From a virus, in IMG/VR virus record IMGVR_UViG_3300030450_002349, positions 1 through 20,412 of that record: a stretch of DNA of 20,412 nt. One strand, written 5' to 3'. Below, piece after piece: positions 7,965-15,690 of this stretch. How positions within the stretch are numbered: the first letter of the stretch is position 1; every line of letters begins with the position of its first letter. Both the position numbers and the translations under genes were made by a program. The notes beneath the pieces were generated by a model. The model made no database searches, was not told where the DNA came from, and saw nothing but the letters and a program-made list of their open reading frames with translations.

Positions 7965-8206
7965 GTGATTTTTGTCCATTGATTAAAAAAAAATGTAAGC
8001 AATATGACTGCAAGTTTTACATTCAAGTTTTGGGAAAGAACCCAAATACAGGACAGGAAATCAACCAATGGGATTGTGCAGTTTCTTGGTTACCAATGCT
8101 ACTGATTGAAGGATCACAACAAACTAGACAGGCAGGATCAGCAATTGAAAGTTTTAGAAATGAAATGGTAAAAGCAAACGAGAATATTTTAATGCTTAAT
8201 AATTGA
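7961..8206 (+). CDS. Four-cysteine small protein, possible metal or Fe-S site
   Basis: The 81-aa product starts in an ATGA overlap. Four cysteines, at residues 5, 12, 17 and 39, form a C-x6-C-x4-C-x21-C arrangement ahead of a helical C-terminus (GSAIESFRNEMVKANENIL). No other cysteines occur in the protein. I recall similar small cysteine proteins in the tail regions of marine podoviruses, without known function. The spacing could hold a zinc ion or an iron-sulfur cluster, which is inference. A run of nine A lies within codons 8-11 and could cause sequencing or transcript slippage, but the frame shown is intact. Confidence 0.65.
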   Translation: MSDFCPLIKKKCKQYDCKFYIQVLGKNPNTGQEINQWDCAVSWLPMLLIEGSQQTRQAGSAIESFRNEMVKANENILMLNN

Positions 8207-8207
8207 C

Positions 8208-8381
8208 ATGGAAAAAAAATCACTGGATGAAAAAATCCAGGCAGCGGACCAAGAGTTAGAAAAAATATCAGCAAACATAAATGAATTAGCAACCCGCCAG
8301 CAAAGACTAATCGGTTATCGTCAGTGCCTGGTTGATATGAAAGAAAATAATGCCACTACAAAAAGCACTGGTTCCGGTTGA
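8208..8381 (+). CDS. Short helical protein (57 aa)
   Basis: An ATG one base after the previous stop opens a 57-codon frame. The product is almost wholly helical with heptad-like spacing (DEKIQAADQELEKISANINEL), consistent with a small coiled coil. It overlaps the start of the large tail gene by 32 bases in another frame, so the two would be translationally coupled. There is one cysteine (residue 40) and no membrane segment. Tight packing and coding-like composition support a real gene, but no function can be given. Confidence 0.5.
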   Translation: MEKKSLDEKIQAADQELEKISANINELATRQQRLIGYRQCLVDMKENNATTKSTGSG

Positions 8382-11300
8382 TATTGTTTCAGGATTAGAT
8401 ACTAAAAATGATCCCAAACTTACACCTGCACTTACAGATTTACAAAATGGCAGATATACGGTAGGTTCTCAAATATCAAAACGTCTAGGTTATTCAGCAC
8501 TCCCACAAACAATTTCTGGCACAACTGACCTGCTTTCTACAGGTGATGGCCTAACCTCATTCCAGGATGAGTTGCTTGAGTTTAGCGGATCTAAATTATA
8601 CAGCTATTCATCATCAGTAAGACGTTGGACTGACAAAGGCGCATTTCAGTCAGTAAAAATTGATTCAGATGACGTAATTAGAAACACTTCTGAAGCAAAA
8701 AATCAGGATAGCTGTATTGCAAGTGGGCTTCAACTCTTTGCCTGGGAACAATACGATACTTCAGGTACTCTTGAAGGTATTTATGCTTCAGTTTTTGATT
8801 CAGTAAGTGGAGCAATCTTTCAAGCATCTACTTTAATTGATGCAACTGCAATAAATCCCAGGTGCATTGCTCTTGGTCCAAACCCTACTTTATGCTACCT
8901 AGACACAAGTTCAACACCATACCTATTAAAGACTGTTCAAGTTGATACAAATAATCCGGTGGCGTTTAAATCAGCAGAAACCGTTTCCTCAGTAGTTAAT
9001 AATACAAATCCAGTTTATGACGTTGCAGTATATTCAGATGACTTGGATTTTGGTAATGGTATCTTTGCCTATAACAATTCAGGCGCAACCAGGATTGATG
9101 TAGGTTACTTAACAACTGAAGGTGCTGTTGGCACTCCAGGTACAGGTTATCCAAGTGTTACCACTATCACATCCACAAATGCCTCTGATGGTATTTCAAT
9201 TTGCGCAGATAAAGTTAATACTGCACCTACTGAAGAAGAACGTATCTATGTGGGATATTCAACTACAGCATCTTCTGCAGGTCTAAAGATTAAAAGGTTG
9301 CAAAGTCTTTTGACCGTAGAAGCAACCCATACTGTTGAAAGCACTGCAACTAAAATTGATAACAGCAGTATGATTGTCACCCAGGCAGGTGATCTTCAAA
9401 TTATCTACACCCTAAATGCTACTAATTCTTATGACCACCTAATTAAAGGTGCAGTTTATAATGTTACTGATAATTCTATGGGGACTCCTGCAGTTATTAA
9501 ACGCAGCGTTGGGCTTGCTTCTAAAATATGGGAATATAATACAGTTAAATATTTTGTAGTGGTACATGATACTAATTTGCAGCCTACTTATTTTGTCTGC
9601 AATACAGACGGTCTAATTTCAGCAAAAATACTACCTGGAACTGCAGGCGCACTTCCTACGAAAACTTTTCTAAGTTCAGCAAATGCTAGTGCAACTGGTG
9701 TCTACAAATTTGGTGGATTGGTACGCACCAGGTTAATATCTAAAAACAATGACCTTTACAGTTTAACTGGTGTTTCAAATATTACAATTGACTTTACTTC
9801 CGTTGAAAGATTTGAAGCAGCAGAATTAGGTGGAAATCTGCATATTGGAGGTGGTTTTGTCAGTATGTATGATTCACAGCAAATCGTGGAACTTGGGTAT
9901 CATTTATATCCAGAAAATGTAAGTGCAGCAATAAATAACAGCTCTGGTTCCCTGGCAGCAGGTACATATTTATACCAGGTAATCTGGAAATGGACAGATG
10001 CAAAAGGTCAGGATCATAGAAGTTCGCCAAGTGTAGCAGTTTCCGCTGCACCTACAGGTGGATCTTCAACTGTAACACTAACGATACCGTCACTACGTTT
10101 AACACAGAAAAGTGATGTAATCTGCGAAGTTTACCGAACCACAGACACTGGCAGGCTGCTTTTCAAAATTGGTACAGTAGACAATAATACAGCAGCAGAT
10201 TCAATTAGTTTTGCAGATGCAGGTGCATTAAATGATACAAACCTGGTTGCAAAGGAATCACTCTACACAAATGGCGGGCAGATCGAAAACATACCACCAC
10301 CCGCAAGCCTTGTTTTGACCACATATAAAAACAGACTTGTTTGTGTAAGTTCAGAAAATCCAAAAAAACTAATTTATTCTAAAAAAAGATCACCACTTGG
10401 TCCTGTCGAATTTTCAGATGTTTTTTCTATTGTTCTAAATAAAGCAACCAAGATTACTGCACTCTCAGAATTTGACCAGAAACTGATTATATTTGAACCA
10501 AACAAAATTTTTTACATAACTGGCAACGGCCCAACTTCTACTGGTGCGCAAAACGATCTCTCACCCCCTCAAGCTGTAACAGGGGATGTGGGGTGCAGCA
10601 ACACAAATTCCCTGGTATTAATGCCATTAGGTTTAATGTTTCAGTCTAATAAAGGAATCTACCTTTTAGACAGAAGTTTGCAGACTGTTTACATTGGGGC
10701 CGAAGTAGAAGCATACAATGATTTAACAATTACTTCTGCAGAATTGATCCAGAATGAAAACCAGATCCGCTACCTTACCAGTGATGGTAGGTGCTTGATT
10801 TATGATTATTTTTATAAGAAATGGGCCACCTGGACAAACCACGAAGGAAACGGAGCAACTATTTGGAATGCTACTGGAGATTATGTTTACCTACGGACCG
10901 ATGGCAGGATATTCCAGCAATCTTCCACTTCATACAAAGATGACAATGATCCAATTGAAATGAGCATTACAACTTCATGGGTGAAGACAAATGGCATCCA
11001 GGGGTTCCAGCGGATCAGGAGAGCATTGGTCCTGGGAGATTTTAAAAGTACCCACACGTTACAGCTGGAAATTGGACATGATTACCAGGATTACTTTAAT
11101 GAGCTGCACAAGTTTAATTACATCAATGACCTGGAAGTAATTAATTATGGAGACAGCACGCCTTTTGGTGATGCAAATTACTATGGGACAAATTCAGGTG
11201 TAGCAGATGGAGTGTATCAATTTCGCGCCCACTGCAAAAAACAGAAATGCCAAAGTGTAAGATTTAAAATTTCAGATATTGATGAAGCGGAGCCAGGACA

Positions 11301-11382
11301 AGCATATTCAATTTCTAGTCTCGTCTTAGAAGTAGGAGTGAGACAAAATTCCATGAAACTACCAGCACAAAAACTAACATGA
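8350..11382 (+). CDS. Large tail/stabilisation protein (tail-tubular-B or P22 gp10-like)
   Basis: This 1010-aa protein is beta-rich throughout. The N-terminus has VDIVSGLDTKNDPKLTPA, then repeated strand-turn units. Around residues 650-815 lie segments such as TYKNRLVCVSSENPKKLIYS, ITALSEFDQKLIIFEPNKI and LGLMFQSNKGIYLLDRSLQ. I associate the pattern 'data are plotted, device shows X, look for source Y' (propeller-like, with FEPNKIFYITG) with podovirus tail stabilisation or nozzle proteins of the P22 gp10 or T7 gp12 kind. Size and place, between the fibre block and the ejection-protein genes, fit a nozzle or hub. The start overlaps the 57-aa ORF, and the end overlaps the next gene by four bases (ATGA). 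Confidence 0.75.
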   Translation: MPLQKALVPVDIVSGLDTKNDPKLTPALTDLQNGRYTVGSQISKRLGYSALPQTISGTTDLLSTGDGLTSFQDELLEFSGSKLYSYSSSVRRWTDKGAFQSVKIDSDDVIRNTSEAKNQDSCIASGLQLFAWEQYDTSGTLEGIYASVFDSVSGAIFQASTLIDATAINPRCIALGPNPTLCYLDTSSTPYLLKTVQVDTNNPVAFKSAETVSSVVNNTNPVYDVAVYSDDLDFGNGIFAYNNSGATRIDVGYLTTEGAVGTPGTGYPSVTTITSTNASDGISICADKVNTAPTEEERIYVGYSTTASSAGLKIKRLQSLLTVEATHTVESTATKIDNSSMIVTQAGDLQIIYTLNATNSYDHLIKGAVYNVTDNSMGTPAVIKRSVGLASKIWEYNTVKYFVVVHDTNLQPTYFVCNTDGLISAKILPGTAGALPTKTFLSSANASATGVYKFGGLVRTRLISKNNDLYSLTGVSNITIDFTSVERFEAAELGGNLHIGGGFVSMYDSQQIVELGYHLYPENVSAAINNSSGSLAAGTYLYQVIWKWTDAKGQDHRSSPSVAVSAAPTGGSSTVTLTIPSLRLTQKSDVICEVYRTTDTGRLLFKIGTVDNNTAADSISFADAGALNDTNLVAKESLYTNGGQIENIPPPASLVLTTYKNRLVCVSSENPKKLIYSKKRSPLGPVEFSDVFSIVLNKATKITALSEFDQKLIIFEPNKIFYITGNGPTSTGAQNDLSPPQAVTGDVGCSNTNSLVLMPLGLMFQSNKGIYLLDRSLQTVYIGAEVEAYNDLTITSAELIQNENQIRYLTSDGRCLIYDYFYKKWATWTNHEGNGATIWNATGDYVYLRTDGRIFQQSSTSYKDDNDPIEMSITTSWVKTNGIQGFQRIRRALVLGDFKSTHTLQLEIGHDYQDYFNELHKFNYINDLEVINYGDSTPFGDANYYGTNSGVADGVYQFRAHCKKQKCQSVRFKISDIDEAEPGQAYSISSLVLEVGVRQNSMKLPAQKLT

Positions 11383-13967
11383 TGATGAACCAAGGAATGA
11401 AACCACAAATGCAGCCACAAATGGGTGGAGGTGGAACAGATTTGAGTGAAGAAGAACTCAAAAAACTTGCCATGCTCTTGCAGCAGATGCCTGCCAATGA
11501 AGGTATTATGACAGGCACCCCCACTGAAATGGGTGCTGTTGAAGAAGAGATTGGTCCTGGTAATCCGCTGCCTGGCACACAAGGTTTAGGTCCAGCTGGA
11601 GGTATGGTAAAAAGTTATGCAAAAGGCAAGGGTGAGGAAGATGGAAGAATAGACTCAGATCACCGCGTAGTTGTAGCAACAGATGCAGAAGTTGCTGCAC
11701 TAAATTACCTCAAACACCAGGACAAGGCACAAGGATTTTCCAGTGGTAATGGTCCAATAATTCAAGCCCTGGCACAGATGAATACTGATGACCTGGATTA
11801 CATTAATTACAGAGGTGAGGAAATTCCTACTCTGAATGATTCAGATGATGGCACCTCTGGTTCGGGGTGGTCTGATAAAGGTGAATCGGTAGGTTCAAGT
11901 TCAGGCGCAAGTTATACAGGTGGTGGTGATTCTTCCAGCTCATCTTCAAGTAGTTCTTCAGGTAATCGTTCAAGTAGTTCAAAATTGGCAAGGTTGGCAG
12001 CTGCAAAGAGAGAATCTAGATACCAATCAATGTCAGACGCACATTATGGGCCACCAGGAGAAGGTGGAACAGGGGATGAGTACGGTAGAAAATATTATGG
12101 ACCTCCATCAAGTGGAGACACATTACACAAACGATCTGATGAAACAGCTGCAGAATATCATGCACGGATGGGTGGAAATGTAGGAGATCGTGGTGGTTCA
12201 GGAGGTTCAGGAGGTTATCAACCACCACCACCACCAAAGTTTAAGGATATGAATGGTACAGAGTGGAATACCCAGGCAGAAGCAGATGCGTCAAATGAAA
12301 AGATTAAAGCAGCAATGTCAGGTATCGAAGGACAAACACTTACCAGTGATTCAACTTATGAAAGGTGGCTTGCCAGGAACAAAGACAAAGAAGAATATGC
12401 AGGATTAACTGATGAGCAGAAAGAAAAAGCATATAACACTGCACTGACCAAATCCCAAGAAGATGCGTCTAGCCAGGTGCCGAAAATGGTTGAAAGCATG
12501 AACAGCTATTTCAAAGGTGCAGATGTTGACGAAAATGCAACGTATGAGGAATTTGCAGCTAAACTTGGTGATAGTATGCCTGCAAACTTATCTGAAGCAA
12601 CAATGCGGGATATGTACGAAAATGCCCGCAAAAAGTTCCAACGCGGTGAAGCATTTACACTGACTCCAGAAGAGGTTGCAGAGTTTGAACGTGAAGCAAT
12701 CCAAACTGCAACAGTAGATGATGCAGAAAAGGTTGAATTAGGTGAAGTGGCAGACGCAGAGTCTACAACTGTTGGTGAGGTAGAAGATGTTACGCCTGAA
12801 CAAATTGAAGCAATTAAAGACGTTACAGATGAAGAAGTAGACAATATATTCTCAGGTGGAATAGACAAAGCAGAGCAGATGCTTTTAGCCAGGATTAACG
12901 GCACTGCCACTTCACCTGCAGAGCAGCAGTTAAAGCGTAGTAGTGAGCAGAACTTACGGATGATGCTTGGCGCAACTACTGGAGGTGACGCAGATCCAGC
13001 GAAGGTGCGTCAACTACGGAACGTATGGCAGGATATGACTCAATTTGCTGTTGGAGAAGCAGCAGATTTGCGTTCTAAAGAATCCCTTGCAGCAGAGCAG
13101 CAGCTAATAGAAGTGTACAAGTTTAAAGACACTAAAAAGCTGGACACCAAACTGGCTAATATGGAGAAGGATAAACAAGCTGCATTTAAGCAGGGTGATT
13201 TAAACCTGGCAGCTAAACTGGCAAATCAGCAAAGCAAACTCCAGAGAGTAATTGTCGGAGCAAATATTGAAAAAGACACCAAACTTGCGAATCTGGAAAA
13301 AGCAAAAACTATGGCAGTGGAGCAGGGCAAAACTGACCTGGCAACTAATATTGCAAACCTGCAGAAAAACCTCACCATTGCAAAAGTGGATGCAGATTTA
13401 GCAGTTAAGCAGCGTTCAATGGATGATGCACTTGCAATGAATGCGTACAAAGGACAGCAGGCACTGCATGGCATTGAAGCAGAACTTGACACTGAAAGTA
13501 TGAAAGCAGATTTAACCACAATGGGATTTGATCTGCAGCGTGACCTGGCAGAGCTGGATAGTGCAACTCAGATTAAGGTTGCAGAAATGACTAAACAGTG
13601 GAGACAAGCACAAGGTGATGATGCGAAACAGGCAGCAATTATTGGTGCAATTGGAACTATAATTTCAGGGTTTGCTTCTTCAGACATACGCGCAAAAACA
13701 AACATTGCACCAGGCGCAGGTGAAGTTGAGTCATTCCTGGATGCACTGAACAGTTACAAATACGAATACAAAGATCCATCCGGTTCTGATGAAGCTGGAA
13801 TGTTTGTTGGAGTAATGGCGCAGGACTTAGAAAAAACACCTATGGGAGCATCTTTTGTGAAAGACACCCCACGCGGAAAGATGGTGGATTATGGTCACGG
13901 ACTAGCAGCAATCCTGGCAAGCCAGGCAAATATTCACGATAGACTAAGACATTTGGAGGAATTTTAA
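11379..13967 (+). CDS. Putative ejection (internal virion) protein with C-terminal peptidase S74-type domain
   Basis: The 862-aa product has several parts: a Met/Gln-rich start, a Ser-rich linker (about 180-205), a Gly/Pro linker near 265-285, and a helical region including long coiled coils (about 570-748) with repeated KLANLEK-type units. A short hydrophobic glycine segment (about 751-767) precedes a C-terminal 95-residue domain. That domain begins SDIRAKTNIAPG and continues with SYKYEYKD, GVMAQDLEK and a final helix. These match the intramolecular chaperone (S74) family. Ser768 and Lys773 have the S/K spacing of five known for the self-cleaving dyad. The coiled-coil body and the neighbouring LysM and glycine-rich proteins suggest an ejection protein rather than a fibre. 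Confidence 0.7.
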   Translation: MMMNQGMKPQMQPQMGGGGTDLSEEELKKLAMLLQQMPANEGIMTGTPTEMGAVEEEIGPGNPLPGTQGLGPAGGMVKSYAKGKGEEDGRIDSDHRVVVATDAEVAALNYLKHQDKAQGFSSGNGPIIQALAQMNTDDLDYINYRGEEIPTLNDSDDGTSGSGWSDKGESVGSSSGASYTGGGDSSSSSSSSSSGNRSSSSKLARLAAAKRESRYQSMSDAHYGPPGEGGTGDEYGRKYYGPPSSGDTLHKRSDETAAEYHARMGGNVGDRGGSGGSGGYQPPPPPKFKDMNGTEWNTQAEADASNEKIKAAMSGIEGQTLTSDSTYERWLARNKDKEEYAGLTDEQKEKAYNTALTKSQEDASSQVPKMVESMNSYFKGADVDENATYEEFAAKLGDSMPANLSEATMRDMYENARKKFQRGEAFTLTPEEVAEFEREAIQTATVDDAEKVELGEVADAESTTVGEVEDVTPEQIEAIKDVTDEEVDNIFSGGIDKAEQMLLARINGTATSPAEQQLKRSSEQNLRMMLGATTGGDADPAKVRQLRNVWQDMTQFAVGEAADLRSKESLAAEQQLIEVYKFKDTKKLDTKLANMEKDKQAAFKQGDLNLAAKLANQQSKLQRVIVGANIEKDTKLANLEKAKTMAVEQGKTDLATNIANLQKNLTIAKVDADLAVKQRSMDDALAMNAYKGQQALHGIEAELDTESMKADLTTMGFDLQRDLAELDSATQIKVAEMTKQWRQAQGDDAKQAAIIGAIGTIISGFASSDIRAKTNIAPGAGEVESFLDALNSYKYEYKDPSGSDEAGMFVGVMAQDLEKTPMGASFVKDTPRGKMVDYGHGLAAILASQANIHDRLRHLEEF

Positions 13968-13968
13968 A

Positions 13969-15690
13969 ATGGCAATTGAAACCCCTGAAGCGGAAGACGC
14001 GGAATTAGCAGCACTGTTAGATGATGCACCAGGTGAAGCTGGAGCAACACCAGACGCAGCTGCACCAGAAGCACAAGATGTTAGAGTGGTCAAAGAAGGT
14101 GACACCCTATTTGCAATTTCCCAGGAAGTTGGCGTGCCACTTCAAAAACTTGCTGAAGATAACGGCATTACAGATGTAAATGTTATCACACCAGGGCAAG
14201 AACTCAAAATTGTTAAACCTGGAGCAGCAGATACAGATATTAGTGCTGCACCTGAAACTGAGGGGTTAGATATAAATGGTGAGACACTAACAATTGAAGG
14301 TGAAACAACTACAGCTCTTGACGCAGCTACTGGTGGAAGTACACCTATTTTACCAAATGAAGCAACTGAAGATAAAAGGAAACAACAACTACAACTGGCA
14401 ACAAGTGATGAAGGAACACCAACAGATACTGAAACTATAAGTGAATTAGATTTTCAAGCACAACCTGTTGCTGAAGCAAGTCTTGATGGAGAACCAGTTA
14501 CTGAAGAAGTAATTGAAGAACCAGCTGGACCAGTAGATACAATGCCAGTTAATTATGAGCAAAAAAGGGAAGTAGTTGAAGCAACTTTGCCAGAAGATTC
14601 AAAACCAGTGTTTAAGGATGTTATTGATGAAATTGACAAACTTGAAATTAAGCCTGAAGGTGAAGATTTTTATGAAAAGATTGCAGACACTATCAATAAT
14701 AATATTGATGCCTACAACACTAAAATTAGCGAGATTGCAGAAGAAAAACAGAAACCTACTTTTGAAGGTTGGAACAAGTTTTTAGCAGTTTTAGGTGCAG
14801 CTATGGGAGCCTATGGGTCAGCAATGACAGGCACACCAAACTTTGCCCTGAAAATAATGAATGATGCAATTGACAGAGATGCACAGGCTTTTTTGAAGTC
14901 TAAAGAAGTACGCACAAAATCCCTGGAAAATCAACGTATGGATTTGATAATGCGCAGGGGTGAGTTACTTCAAATGGCACAAAACCGCACAAGCCAGTTA
15001 ATGCAGGCAGAAACATTTAAACTGGCAAAAGCTGAAGCAAAGGCAAATGTTGAGAATTTAGCCCAAAAACTACAAGAAGCACAAGATCAGAATAAGCAAA
15101 ATTATCAGCTGGTGATGGCAGGCATGATTAAAGACTTTATAGTTGCAGATGCTAGTCTTAGATCCTCGTTGAATAAAGAAAATAAAAAGAAGTATGTCAA
15201 TTCTTTTAGCACAACAGATGCGGATGGTAATACAGTCATAATTCCTGGTTATATTGCAAGAGACACAAAAACTGCAGAAAAATTAACTGAAGATCAAGTA
15301 ATGACTGAAAAGGCATTAGAATATATAGCTGAATTAGATGAATTATATTCTTCACCTGAAAAGTATGTACCTGCATGGGCTGGTGGCAAAGTTTCACAGA
15401 GAATTGATTATATTACTAGCAGGTTAGAACTGACATTTAAAAGACTTGAGGGTATGGGCGCAAACTATACTCAGTACGAGCAAGCACTTATTAGGGGCAT
15501 ATTACCTACTTCAACCTTAATCGACAAAATTTCAAAATATAAAGTTAAATCTGCTTCATTAAAAGAAGCACTAATAAGAGGTCTTAAAACTTCTGCAAAA
15601 GTGCGAGGTGCGCAAAGTGTAACAGCACCTATTTTAGCAAATCAATCAAATATTGAAAAATTTGGCGGGACAAAAGGCGTATCTAACTAA
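13969..15690 (+). CDS. Putative ejection protein with N-terminal LysM domain
   Basis: A ribosome site GGAGGA (13955-13960) precedes this 573-aa gene. Residues 38-82 form a LysM domain (VKEGDTLFAISQEVGV, then LAEDNGI and VITPGQELKIV), a family that binds peptidoglycan or chitin. Residues 85-215 are an acidic Thr/Glu linker. A short Gly/Ala hydrophobic segment lies near 271-288 (FLAVLGAAMGAYGSAMTG). A long coiled coil covers about 300-385, followed by a helical C-terminus. The layout resembles an internal virion protein that engages the cell wall during DNA entry. No lytic catalytic motif is evident, so the wall-binding part may simply anchor or orient the ejection channel. It joins the next gene in a TAATG overlap. 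Confidence 0.7.
   Translation: MAIETPEAEDAELAALLDDAPGEAGATPDAAAPEAQDVRVVKEGDTLFAISQEVGVPLQKLAEDNGITDVNVITPGQELKIVKPGAADTDISAAPETEGLDINGETLTIEGETTTALDAATGGSTPILPNEATEDKRKQQLQLATSDEGTPTDTETISELDFQAQPVAEASLDGEPVTEEVIEEPAGPVDTMPVNYEQKREVVEATLPEDSKPVFKDVIDEIDKLEIKPEGEDFYEKIADTINNNIDAYNTKISEIAEEKQKPTFEGWNKFLAVLGAAMGAYGSAMTGTPNFALKIMNDAIDRDAQAFLKSKEVRTKSLENQRMDLIMRRGELLQMAQNRTSQLMQAETFKLAKAEAKANVENLAQKLQEAQDQNKQNYQLVMAGMIKDFIVADASLRSSLNKENKKKYVNSFSTTDADGNTVIIPGYIARDTKTAEKLTEDQVMTEKALEYIAELDELYSSPEKYVPAWAGGKVSQRIDYITSRLELTFKRLEGMGANYTQYEQALIRGILPTSTLIDKISKYKVKSASLKEALIRGLKTSAKVRGAQSVTAPILANQSNIEKFGGTKGVSN

Noticed and set aside
7984-7993. Programmed frameshift at the A9 run
   Set aside because: Both the 81-aa frame and its neighbours are complete as they stand, and no downstream structure or fused product makes sense.
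12506-12910. 134-aa minus-strand ORF
   Set aside because: Ser/Ala-rich shadow of the 862-aa gene, opposite a continuous plausible protein.
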